A program made the translations under genes and the position numbers. Shown piece after piece: positions 18,404-25,433 of a DNA stretch of 42,733 nucleotides. The notes under the pieces are model-generated. The model did not search any database. It had not been told where the DNA came from and worked only from the letters and a program-made list of their open reading frames with translations. The stretch's first letter is position 1. Every line of letters starts with the position of its first letter. The stretch is from an uncultured Clostridia bacterium (lineage in GTDB: Bacteria; Bacillota; Clostridia; TANB77; CAG-465), in contig CAKOYA010000008.1 in the NCBI GenBank assembly GCA_934130325.1, forward strand, positions 1-42,733, given 5' to 3'.

Positions 18404-18430
18404 ATACATACCTCTTCTTTTTCATATCAC

Positions 18431-19117
18431 TTATACATTTCTTGCATATTTTTCAGATACTAAAATTCCCTTTACTATTACCCTCTCAGATGCATTATAA
18501 TTACAAGTAATTAAAGTAATCTCCTTTTTATTACCAGACTTGTCTAACACTTCTGTTTGAGTAGGTTTTACATTATACTTATCCGTAATTTTATACGTAT
18601 ACATCTTACTTTGAGTATACACATTTACTAACGCATCTTTTTCTAGCTTATGTAAGTTTCTAAATATTTCTGTATCAATATTATTGTGAGCAGCCAAGCA
18701 ATAATTTCCAACCTGACCTGGTCTTGAAGAACCTTCAACAACTCCCACATAATATTTCAAAGTATCAGGTCCTGAACCTTCTGTAACCTGTGCTAACACT
18801 CCAATAGATGGAATTTCAACAACCGCTGTTGAGCCTTTTTTTATTACTATTTTTGTATTTGATTCAACCTTACTATTATCTTGTTTGTTTTCACTGCTGC
18901 TATCTTGCTCTTCCTTAATTTCTTCAGTGTCATCCACCTGTACAACACAATCACCATCCTCAATAACAGTTTTATCCGCTATTGAAACATTTGTTAATTC
19001 CTCATTTTTTACATTATTTTTAACTAAGATTATTACAGTTGATAATATTATAATTGCTACAATTACTATAATAATTTCTAAAGGTTTAACTTTAAATTTA
19101 AAATCACTCAACTTCAT
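18431..19117 (-). CDS. Sortase dedicated to the adjacent adhesin
   Basis: Sortases cut LPxTG-type signals and join the protein to peptidoglycan or to other subunits. The 228-residue product has an N-terminal membrane segment (about 12-34), an acidic Ser/Glu/Asp linker, and the sortase beta-barrel from about residue 95 (VEIPSIGVLAQV). The catalytic His lies in CLAAHNN, the Cys in LITCNYN and the Arg in SERVIVKG, giving the full His-Cys-Arg set. It resembles class D or E more than A or B, but class is not certain by eye. The start is the ATG at 19117 with AAGGGG about 10 bases upstream; a longer in-frame reading lacks a ribosome site. Co-transcribed with the adhesin downstream. Confidence 0.88.
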   Translation of the reverse strand: MKLSDFKFKVKPLEIIIVIVAIIILSTVIILVKNNVKNEELTNVSIADKTVIEDGDCVVQVDDTEEIKEEQDSSSENKQDNSKVESNTKIVIKKGSTAVVEIPSIGVLAQVTEGSGPDTLKYYVGVVEGSSRPGQVGNYCLAAHNNIDTEIFRNLHKLEKDALVNVYTQSKMYTYKITDKYNVKPTQTEVLDKSGNKKEITLITCNYNASERVIVKGILVSEKYARNV

Positions 19118-19166
19118 ATATATCAATCCCCTTGTTTTTTTCATTATATCACATATATTATTTTTA

Positions 19167-19874
19167 TCAAATACTTTTTCTATTTTTTAACATTTTTATT
19201 TCATTTTTTGTAAGATATCTATACTCCCCCAATTTTAAGTTTCCAAGCTCTAAATTTCCTATTTTTACTCTTTTTAATTTTTTAACATTGATATTTACAA
19301 ATTGACACATTTTTCTTACTTGTCTATTTTTTCCCTCTGATATTACTATTTCTAATTTATTTTTAGAATATAGCCTAACCTTTGCCTTTTTTGTAACATA
19401 TCCACCAATGTCTACACCATTTACCAGTTTATCTATTTTATCTTGTGTAATATTACTATCAGTTGTAACTATGTATGTCTTCTCTATATCATGTTTAGGA
19501 TGCATCATATAATTTGCAAACATTCCATCATTTGTCAAAAGTAATAAACCTTCTGTGTCTCTATCTAACCTTCCTATTGGAAAAACCCTTGTTTTTTCAT
19601 TTATTAAATCTACTGTGGCCTTTCGATTGAATTGCTCACTATTTGTGGTAATGTATCCCACTGGCTTATTTAGCATAATATATATTTTTTCATCTTCTAA
19701 CTTTAATATTTCTCCGCAAATTTTTACAACATCTTTATAAGTATCAACCTTTTCTCCCAGTCCAAGGACTTTTTTTCCGTTAACAGTCACTTTTCCGTCT
19801 TGTATAAAAGTATCCGCCTTTCTTCTTGAACAATATCCTGAATCTGCTATATATTTATTTAACCTTATCAACAT
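19167..19874 (-). CDS. rluB: 23S rRNA pseudouridine synthase (RluB/RsuA family)
   Basis: The enzyme converts a specific uridine in rRNA to pseudouridine. An N-terminal S4 RNA-binding domain (RLNKYIADSGYCSRRKADT, about residues 3-60) precedes the catalytic domain, with the nucleophilic Asp in GRLDRDTEGLLLLTNDG (about 97-113). The NRQVRKM motif near the C-terminus is typical of RluB/RluE/RsuA. Length 235 is normal. The start is the ATG at 19874 with AGGAG 8 bases upstream; a GTG reading three codons longer overlaps that site. Target position (23S U2605 for RluB) is by family analogy; RsuA-type 16S modification cannot be excluded. It lies upstream of the sortase by 49 bases on the same strand. 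Confidence 0.9.
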   Translation of the reverse strand: MLIRLNKYIADSGYCSRRKADTFIQDGKVTVNGKKVLGLGEKVDTYKDVVKICGEILKLEDEKIYIMLNKPVGYITTNSEQFNRKATVDLINEKTRVFPIGRLDRDTEGLLLLTNDGMFANYMMHPKHDIEKTYIVTTDSNITQDKIDKLVNGVDIGGYVTKKAKVRLYSKNKLEIVISEGKNRQVRKMCQFVNINVKKLKRVKIGNLELGNLKLGEYRYLTKNEIKMLKNRKSI

Positions 19875-19983
19875 TATTAACACTCCTAAAAAAGTAACAT
19901 TTTTTATTATATTTCATACTATATATTATCATAAGCTTATGTTTATATATATATTTATACTAGAGTTGCTAGTATATAAATTT

Positions 19984-20016
19984 AGAGAAAAAAGAAAATT
20001 AATTACTTTTTTCTCT
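19984..20016 (-). terminator. Terminator overlapping the end of the RluD-like gene
   Basis: An 11-bp stem (20006-20016 with 19984-19994) loops out the stop codon region and has T-rich flanks on the minus strand. It overlaps the last six codons of the upstream gene. Confidence 0.55.
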
Positions 20017-20928
20017 TTTTTCTAATACATCAACTATATCTCTAAATTCCTTTGGTAATTCAGATTCAAATTCAATGTACTTTTTAGTACTAGGATGTTG
20101 AAATCCTAAAATTTTTGCATGTAACATCTGCCCCTTTGTCTTAAAATTCGTATCTTTTTTTCCATAGACCTCATCTCCTAAAAGTGGGTAACCTTTATAT
20201 GACATATGTACCCTTATTTGATGTGTTCTACCAGTTTCTAAACTTGCCTCTATTAAAGTAATATTAGAATTATAGTAACGTTTTAATACATTCACATGCG
20301 TAACTGCATTTCTCGAATTTTTCAAAGTAACTGCCATTTTCTTCCTATCTTTTATATTTCTACCTATAGGTGCATCTATAGTAAGTTCATCTTGTTTTAT
20401 AATTCCCTTAACAAGCGCTATATATTTTCTTTTTATGCTATGTATTTTAAATTGATTTGAAAGTTCCTTATGTGCCATATCATTTTTTGCAATAACTAAA
20501 ATACCCGATGTATCTTTATCAATTCTGTGCACAATTCCTGGCCTTATAATTCCATTAATAGTAGATAATTCATTTTTATGGCTATACATTAAACTATTAA
20601 CTAAAGTACCTTCATAATTTCCATTTGCTGGATGTACTACCATTCCCTTCTTTTTATTTACTATAATAATATCTTTATCTTCATAAACTATATCAAGTGG
20701 AATATTTTGAGGACTTACATTAATAGACTTTTTTTCCGGTATCAAGAAGGTAATAACGTCATTTTCCTTTAATTTATATCCACCCTTTAATGTAACCTTA
20801 CTATTTACCAAAACTTTTTGTTCATCAATTAAATTTTTTATATAGCTTCGTGTCATCTTTTCATTTTTTTCTAATAGAAAAATATCTAACCTTTTTCCTA
20901 TATCTTCATTTAAAATTACATACTCCAT
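19999..20928 (-). CDS. RluA/RluD-family pseudouridine synthase
   Basis: This is a 309-residue RNA pseudouridine synthase with an N-terminal S4 domain (about 10-70; RLDIFLLEKNEKMTRSYIKN) and the RluA-family catalytic core, whose Asp is in HRIDKDTSGILVIAKN (about 135-150). RTHQIRVHMSYKGYPLLGDE is the family C-terminal motif. RluD (23S U1911/1915/1917) and the Firmicutes paralogue YlyB share this layout, so I do not give a specific symbol. No strong ribosome site precedes the ATG at 20928. It is downstream of the phosphatase gene by 35 bases and likely in one operon with hslO. In Bacillus the ylyB gene follows lspA, which is not present here. Confidence 0.9.
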   Translation of the reverse strand: MEYVILNEDIGKRLDIFLLEKNEKMTRSYIKNLIDEQKVLVNSKVTLKGGYKLKENDVITFLIPEKKSINVSPQNIPLDIVYEDKDIIIVNKKKGMVVHPANGNYEGTLVNSLMYSHKNELSTINGIIRPGIVHRIDKDTSGILVIAKNDMAHKELSNQFKIHSIKRKYIALVKGIIKQDELTIDAPIGRNIKDRKKMAVTLKNSRNAVTHVNVLKRYYNSNITLIEASLETGRTHQIRVHMSYKGYPLLGDEVYGKKDTNFKTKGQMLHAKILGFQHPSTKKYIEFESELPKEFRDIVDVLEKREKSN

Positions 20929-20963
20929 TATCTTTTAATAAGATATTTAAAATACCTTTCCCC

Positions 20964-21497
20964 CTACACTTTATACATTTTTATTTCACAATTATCTTGT
21001 CCTATATCTTTTAATTTGCCCTTATTTAAAATTCCATTAAAATATGTTCTTATTGCTCTACATACTCCATTATGTGTAACTATCAATATATTTTTATCTT
21101 TATATCTTTTTAATATATCATCTAAAAAATCATACACACGTGCCATAAATTCTTTTACACATTCAGCTCCTTCATATTTTAAATTTAAATTATAATTCCA
21201 ATAATCTTTAAAAATATCCAAATTTATATCTTTGCCTTCTAAAACTCCAGCATTTCTTTCAATAATCCTATCATCATATATAACGGGCTTTAAGTTCTTA
21301 TTATTAATAATCTTAGCTGTTTGCTTAGTTCTTAATAGAGGTGATGAAATTAATATATCATAATCTAAATTATCAACTATTTTGGCCGCATTTTTTGCTT
21401 GCTTTACCCCTTCATCATTTAGTTGTAAATCTGTATTTGACAACATAAATTTATTATTCCAATCAGTTTTACCATGCCTTATAACATACAAATTCAT
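20964..21497 (-). CDS. Histidine phosphatase family protein (phosphoglycerate mutase-like)
   Basis: The N-terminal RHGKTDWN motif carries the phospho-accepting His (about residue 8), and the second catalytic His is in LIVTHNGVCRAI (about 140). The acid residue lies in ERNAGVLEGK. At 177 residues it is shorter than cofactor-dependent phosphoglycerate mutase (about 230-250), so it is more likely a small phosphatase such as the GpmB/CobC/PhoE group. The substrate cannot be read from sequence. The start ATG overlaps the hslO stop codon (TAATG), a tight translational coupling. Confidence 0.85.
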   Translation of the reverse strand: MNLYVIRHGKTDWNNKFMLSNTDLQLNDEGVKQAKNAAKIVDNLDYDILISSPLLRTKQTAKIINNKNLKPVIYDDRIIERNAGVLEGKDINLDIFKDYWNYNLNLKYEGAECVKEFMARVYDFLDDILKRYKDKNILIVTHNGVCRAIRTYFNGILNKGKLKDIGQDNCEIKMYKV

Positions 21498-22381
21498 TAA
21501 TTGTCCCCTCCAAATATATCTTTTATGTCTTTTTCTTTGAATGTATATGTCTTATGACAGAAATCACATTTAACTTCCACTTTTCCATTTTCTTTCAAAA
21601 TATCTTCTACATCTTTCTTTCCTAACGCAACAATTGCTTTACTAATTCTTTGTATATTACAATCGCATTCAAGTACAGGTACTTTTTCCTCAATGCATTC
21701 TACGAAATTATCCCCAGTAATAGTTTTTGCAACATCATCCATATCTTGAATGTCAATCATTAAATTTGTTACACTAGAAATATTACTATTAATACTTTCC
21801 AATATATCAATAACATTAGCAGGAGCGTCAGGAAGTGGTTCTATAACATAACCACAAGCTTTTTCTACTTTGTTTTCTTTAGAAAAATTTACTCCTAGAA
21901 AAACTGCTGTTGGTGTCTGTTCAGAAGTGGCAAAATAATATGCAAAATCTTCAGCTATTTCTGATGATACGAGTTTACACACCCCAATATATGGCTCTTT
22001 TAAACCAATATCCTTTACAACATTTATATATCCGTTACCAACTATTTTTGATACATCTAATTTTCCATTTTCTTTTTTTGGTGCGTCCGCTTGAGGATTA
22101 GTAGCATATGCTTTCATTTTTAATGAATTATTTCCACATACTACCATGTTTCCAATTTTGCCTTCTCCTTTAATTTGAACTGTTATCCTATCTTCTTTTT
22201 CTTTTAACATACTAGCCATTATACAAGATATAACAAGGGTTCTACCTAAAGCTGCAGTAGCTGTATTAGTCATATTATGAAGTTCTCTTAATTTTCCTAC
22301 CATATTTGTAGCATCTAACACAAAAACTCTTACTGTTTTATCGTGTGCTAAATATTTTTTTAATACATCTTTATTTTCCAT
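21497..22381 (-). CDS. hslO: Redox-regulated chaperone Hsp33
   Basis: Hsp33 is a cytosolic holdase switched on by oxidation that unfolds its zinc centre. The 294-residue product has the N-terminal substrate-binding domain and the C-terminal zinc domain, with CDC (about 237-239) and CDFC (about 271-274) as the four Cys zinc ligands. The linker between has the usual charged helix. Length matches the family (about 290). The ATG at 22381 has GTGAG 5 bases upstream and GGAGAA further away, so initiation may be moderate. It heads an operon with the phosphatase and the RluD-like gene. Confidence 0.94.
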   Translation of the reverse strand: MENKDVLKKYLAHDKTVRVFVLDATNMVGKLRELHNMTNTATAALGRTLVISCIMASMLKEKEDRITVQIKGEGKIGNMVVCGNNSLKMKAYATNPQADAPKKENGKLDVSKIVGNGYINVVKDIGLKEPYIGVCKLVSSEIAEDFAYYFATSEQTPTAVFLGVNFSKENKVEKACGYVIEPLPDAPANVIDILESINSNISSVTNLMIDIQDMDDVAKTITGDNFVECIEEKVPVLECDCNIQRISKAIVALGKKDVEDILKENGKVEVKCDFCHKTYTFKEKDIKDIFGGDN

Positions 22382-22441
22382 TTAAACTCACATTATTCTC
22401 CTAAATCTACAGTATATTTTACCAAATAAGAATATTATATG

Positions 22442-22502
22442 CAAGAAAAAAGCTGATAAAAATCAATTACTTACAAATTTCTATCAACTCTTATTTTTCT
22501 TG
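22442..22502 (-). terminator. Terminator downstream of the decayed Fic region
   Basis: An imperfect long stem pairs about 22442-22458 with 22482-22502 and is followed on the minus strand by a TTTTTTCTTG tract. It separates the decayed patch from hslO. Confidence 0.5.
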
Positions 22503-22510
22503 TTTTATTT

Positions 22511-22600
22511 CTATTTATTTTCCTTAGTCATTTTTTCCTTAAACTCTCTATATGGAATATTTAAATTTTTTTGCTAAATTATTTAGAATTAAAAATTTTT
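22511..22600 (-). pseudogene. Decayed coding remnant downstream of the Fic pseudogene
   Basis: On the minus strand a segment reads LAKKF in one frame and then, after an A-run, NIPYREFKEKMTKENK followed by a stop in the next frame. This looks like the C-terminus of a small helical protein with one frameshift. The rest of 22503-22674 is AT-rich and shows no intact reading frame. Identity is unknown; evidence is thin. Confidence 0.25.
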
Positions 22601-22674
22601 ATATAATCCCTTTTTAAAAAAAGTTTTATATAGATAATATAAAAAATATCTATTAGGTTATGTTCATGTGTATT

Positions 22675-23269
22675 TTAAATACCATCTATACAATTTTCAT
22701 ATATCCAATTTTTAAGCTCTATATTATTTCCTGTTTCATAGTATGAAATAAACAACTCTAAATATGTACCTATCTTTTCTACAGGCACAGCTAATATTCC
22801 TTGGCCATTTCTTATCATCTCTTTATTAGCAACTAAATTAGCAACTCTCTTATTTCCATCTATAAACATTTGAGCCCTTTGAATATAGCAAAACAAGTCA
22901 ATACACCTTTCCAAGTAATTTTTATTTTTTAATATATTATCCAATTCTTTTTCATAAAGGCCTCTATCTCTAAATTCTCCCAATAGTTTTATATTTTGCC
23001 ACTTCAAAGTGTATTTTTTTTATATATTCTACAGTTAAATCTTCATCTATGGTATTAAGAACGTACTCCCATGCATCCTTCAAGCCTTTTAATTTTAGCA
23101 TATCATCTATAGAAATATTTCCAGTATTTACATTATTCATAAACGAATATGTATCTGCAAAAGTTACTGCTATCCCTTCCAAATTAGCACTTTTATATAT
23201 ATTATCTACTAATTTCCTTTTTGCGAAAAAAATATTATCCTCTTTGTTCATATTATATTTATTATCCAT
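22675..23269 (-). pseudogene. Fic family protein, frameshifted
   Basis: Fic proteins usually AMPylate target proteins. Two overlapping frames make up one gene. The N-terminal part (23269 to about 23000) carries SANLEG, which fits the inhibitory-helix motif S/TxxxE-G/N of class II Fic proteins. The C-terminal part (to 22675) carries QMFIDGNKR, the Fic core HxFx(D/E)GN(G/K)R, but with Gln in place of the catalytic His. The frames must be joined by a one-base shift near the A-rich stretch at 22985-23010, where IHFEVAKY (frame 1) leads to KLLGEFRDRG (frame 2). Fic relatives with Gln at this site occur in Firmicutes from memory, so the substitution may be ancestral, while the frameshift is probably recent or a sequencing error. 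The ATG at 23269 has GGAG 8 bases upstream. Confidence 0.75.
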
Positions 23270-23329
23270 AATTCTACTCCACTACTAATAATTACATAAT
23301 AATATGTTGAATTTTTCTTTTTTATATTG

Positions 23330-23648
23330 TTATATTAACCAACCTTTAATGCTTGCTGTAATATATGCTATTGAAACCGCCAGTGGAATAGGTAAATAAA
23401 AAGATATCAACCGTAGTGTATATATAGCATACTTACTATGTCCCTCTATTTTTTACTAAAAACGGCATATATTGCTAAACTTAAACTTACTAAAAAATTT
23501 GTTATCCCAGCTATAAATGCTAATATAATAGATATATACAGCTCATATAGAATATAGCTATTAATATTTTCTATATATTTTACATATATCAAAACATAAT
23601 TAACGATAAAACATGTAAAGAGATCAAAGTTATTTTATTTTTCTTCAT
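23330..23648 (-). pseudogene. Small membrane protein gene with two frameshifts
   Basis: A good ribosome site (GTGAGGTG) precedes ATG at 23648, which reads MKKNKITLIS. The frame then breaks near 23615 and continues as TCFIVNYVLIYVKYIENINSY, an obvious membrane stretch, then IILAFIAGITNFLVSLSLAIYAVFSKK. A second break at an A6 run near 23450 leads to IEGHSKYAIYTLRLISFYLP and SIAYITASIKGWLI before a stop at 23330. Restoring both frames gives about 105 residues with three membrane segments. The family is not recognised. It has its own promoter and dyad operator upstream, lies directly after spoIIAB, and probably decayed along with the Fic gene next to it. Confidence 0.5.
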
Positions 23649-23656
23649 AAAGATCA

Positions 23657-23698
23657 CCTCACTACGTTTGTGTTTATTGTAACACATATACAGTGAGG
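23657..23698. promoter_or_regulatory. Large dyad operator over the promoter of the decayed membrane gene
   Basis: Two nested inverted repeats share one centre: CCTCACT (23657-23663) with AGTGAGG (23692-23698), and TGTGTT (23669-23674) with AACACA (23681-23686). The 42-base dyad covers the -10 and the spacer of the promoter at 23676-23704, which is where a repressor would act. No regulator gene is adjacent. Confidence 0.55.
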
Positions 23699-23704
23699 CG
23701 TAAA
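23676..23704 (-). promoter_or_regulatory. Sigma-A-like promoter of the decayed membrane gene
   Basis: On the minus strand TTTACG (23704-23699), 17 bases, then TACAAT (23681-23676). It begins six bases after the spoIIAB stop. Confidence 0.5.
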
Positions 23705-23709
23705 TACAT

Positions 23710-24165
23710 TTATATCATTTTGCTTTTTCTTTTTCTAATTACTTTCGTAAGGGTTATAACTGTTCCATCATCTTTTTTTGAATCTATAAATACTTCATCC
23801 ATAAAAGTCTCCATTATAGTAAATCCCATACCAGCATGTTCAAGTTCTGGCTTTGAAGTATATGCTGGTGTAGTTGCTAAAGCAATATTATCTATACCAA
23901 CTCCTAAATCTTCTATTTCTATCTTTACTATATCATCCTCTTTACTTTCTAGATATGCTCTTACTACCACTTCACTATTTTCTGTTTTTATACCATAATA
24001 TCCATGTTCAATTGAATTAGTAACAGCTTCTGAAACTGCTGTTTTTATATCCATTAAGTCATCAATAGTAATTTCTAAATTAGAAACAAATGTTGCAATT
24101 GCGACTCTAACAATAGCTACATTTTCTGTATCAGCTTTTATTTTTATTTCCATAAAATTATTCAT
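23710..24165 (-). CDS. spoIIAB: Anti-sigma-F factor SpoIIAB
   Basis: SpoIIAB is a serine kinase of the GHKL fold that holds sigma-F inactive in the predivisional cell and phosphorylates SpoIIAA. The 151-residue product shows the N box (EAVTNSIEHG, about 45-54), the G1 box (EDLGVGI) and the G2 box (HAGMGFTIMETFMD). Length equals the family's (about 146). The start is the ATG at 24165 with GAGGTG 8 bases upstream; a GTG three codons earlier would overlap spoIIAA and its ribosome site. It is one base from the spoIIAA stop. The expected third gene, sigF, does not follow: a new promoter and a decayed gene start at 23704. Confidence 0.95.
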   Translation of the reverse strand: MNNFMEIKIKADTENVAIVRVAIATFVSNLEITIDDLMDIKTAVSEAVTNSIEHGYYGIKTENSEVVVRAYLESKEDDIVKIEIEDLGVGIDNIALATTPAYTSKPELEHAGMGFTIMETFMDEVFIDSKKDDGTVITLTKVIRKRKSKMI

Positions 24166-24166
24166 A

Positions 24167-24472
24167 TTAATCACACCTCAAAATTATATCTTTAGATATA
24201 TTAGAAAGTTCTATTATCCTCTTTATGTTATAACTCGGATTTTTTATTACCATTTTAGATGACATTAGTTTAATTAAATTATATCTTCCCATAAGTAACC
24301 CTATTCCACTACTATCCATAAATTTCACATTACTCAAATCCATCTCCAACTCTTCTGGTTGAAACTTCATTATATAACCATCTATCACATTTCTTAATAT
24401 TTTGCAAGAATTAATATCTAATTCTTCATCAAGTTTTACTTTTAAGTTTCCATTTTCATAATCATATTTCAT
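24167..24472 (-). CDS. spoIIAA: Anti-sigma-F factor antagonist SpoIIAA
   Basis: SpoIIAA is a STAS-domain protein which, when unphosphorylated, frees sigma-F from SpoIIAB in the forespore; SpoIIE dephosphorylates it. The 101-residue product has the STAS fold, and the phosphorylatable serine is Ser55 within MDSSGIGLLMGRY. The start is the ATG at 24472 with GAGG 8 bases upstream; a GTG three codons earlier lies on the ribosome site. An extended -10-like TGATATAAT lies about 25 bases upstream, while no clear sigma-H site was found. A terminator for srtB lies just upstream, so the spoIIA genes have their own transcript. Confidence 0.93.
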   Translation of the reverse strand: MKYDYENGNLKVKLDEELDINSCKILRNVIDGYIMKFQPEELEMDLSNVKFMDSSGIGLLMGRYNLIKLMSSKMVIKNPSYNIKRIIELSNISKDIILRCD

Positions 24473-24542
24473 TTTAAACACCTCTTTTTTTACTAAATTA
24501 TATCAAACTATTTTACAAAAATTTGTAGAATTTTAGAATAAG

Positions 24543-24585
24543 AAAAAAAAGATAAACATTTAATAAAAATTAAATATCTATCTTT
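24543..24585 (-). terminator. Terminator of srtB
   Basis: A 17-bp stem (24569-24585 with 24548-24564, loop of four) contains two G-U wobbles when read as minus-strand RNA but C-A mismatches on the plus strand, and is followed by eight Ts on the minus strand. Both facts assign it to the minus strand. Confidence 0.85.
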
Positions 24586-24592
24586 AATATAA

Positions 24593-25342
24593 TTATTCAT
24601 TTATTAATTTACATTGTACTACAAATCTACCATTTTTTCTTGTATAGTCACAAGTAGAAAGTGTTAAAATCGTATCATTTTCTGTTATATCTTGGTTTGT
24701 ATCATACATACTTTTTGATTTAACTGTACTTAAAAATTCTTTATATTCATTAGCGTCCTCAAAGTTTGTATCTATATAGAAAAAGTCTGTATCTGTAACA
24801 TATACAGTAAATATTTGCCATCTATAATTTCCTTTTATAGTTGACATTTCTATAATTTGATGTTCATTAAAGAATTCTTTATTTTTATAATTTAAAAGTG
24901 GAGTAAAATGATCATCTGTCTCAGTATTATGTCCATAAATTATAAAATGGCTTTTATCTGTCATGTTATCAATATTACATCTATAATCCATGAAAGTTTC
25001 TCCCCACATTGTTGAATTATTATCCCTATCATTTCTTAAATATCTTGAGTTGTTATCAGTTTTAAATACAACTGTATCAATACTTGTACCAGGTACTTTT
25101 ACCCAAGCTATAGCATCACTATATTTTTCATTTATAGCTTTTATTTCTTCTTGTAAATTTCTTCCTTCCTCTGTAGATTCTACAACTTCTGCATTAATAT
25201 CACCAATTGGTTCAACTACATTTTTTGATTTACTAGAAAAATACCAAATACATGCTGAAGTTATTAAAATTACACCTAAAACAATTGCTGATATTATGAT
25301 TATTTTCTTTTTATTATCATTATTTATTCTTAAATTCATCAT
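24593..25342 (-). CDS. srtB: Class B sortase
   Basis: The 249-residue product has a membrane anchor (about 13-34) and the class B sortase fold: IAWVKVPGTSIDTVVFK opens the barrel, the catalytic His is in FIIYGHNTE, the Cys in LSTCDYT and the Arg in NGRFVVQC. Class B sortases anchor a narrow set of substrates with NPxTx or related motifs, usually encoded next to them. The upstream gene ends in NPNTGK, so it is the likely substrate. The ATG has AAAGGGTG just upstream; the next codon is also ATG and either may start. It is co-transcribed with the Ig-like gene, with a hairpin in the 91-base gap. Confidence 0.93.
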   Translation of the reverse strand: MMNLRINNDNKKKIIIISAIVLGVILITSACIWYFSSKSKNVVEPIGDINAEVVESTEEGRNLQEEIKAINEKYSDAIAWVKVPGTSIDTVVFKTDNNSRYLRNDRDNNSTMWGETFMDYRCNIDNMTDKSHFIIYGHNTETDDHFTPLLNYKNKEFFNEHQIIEMSTIKGNYRWQIFTVYVTDTDFFYIDTNFEDANEYKEFLSTVKSKSMYDTNQDITENDTILTLSTCDYTRKNGRFVVQCKLINE

Positions 25343-25383
25343 ATCACCCTTTCAATTATGTTAACTTGTTTTTACAAATAATA

Positions 25384-25416
25384 AGGGCTTATAAAGTATT
25401 CTATATTATAAGCCCT
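25384..25416 (-). terminator. Hairpin between the Ig-like gene and srtB
   Basis: An 11-bp stem (25406-25416 with 25384-25394) and 11-base loop lie 18 bases past the Ig-like stop codon. The U tract is weak, so partial read-through into srtB is expected; this could set a high substrate-to-enzyme ratio. Confidence 0.6.
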
Positions 25417-25433
25417 CACATATAATTTGATTA

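Noticed and set aside
23710..24472. Generic RsbV/RsbW pair controlling another sigma factor
   Set aside because: The SpoIIAA/SpoIIAB-type sequence and the sporulation neighbourhood fit better, although the absence of sigF leaves a small doubt.
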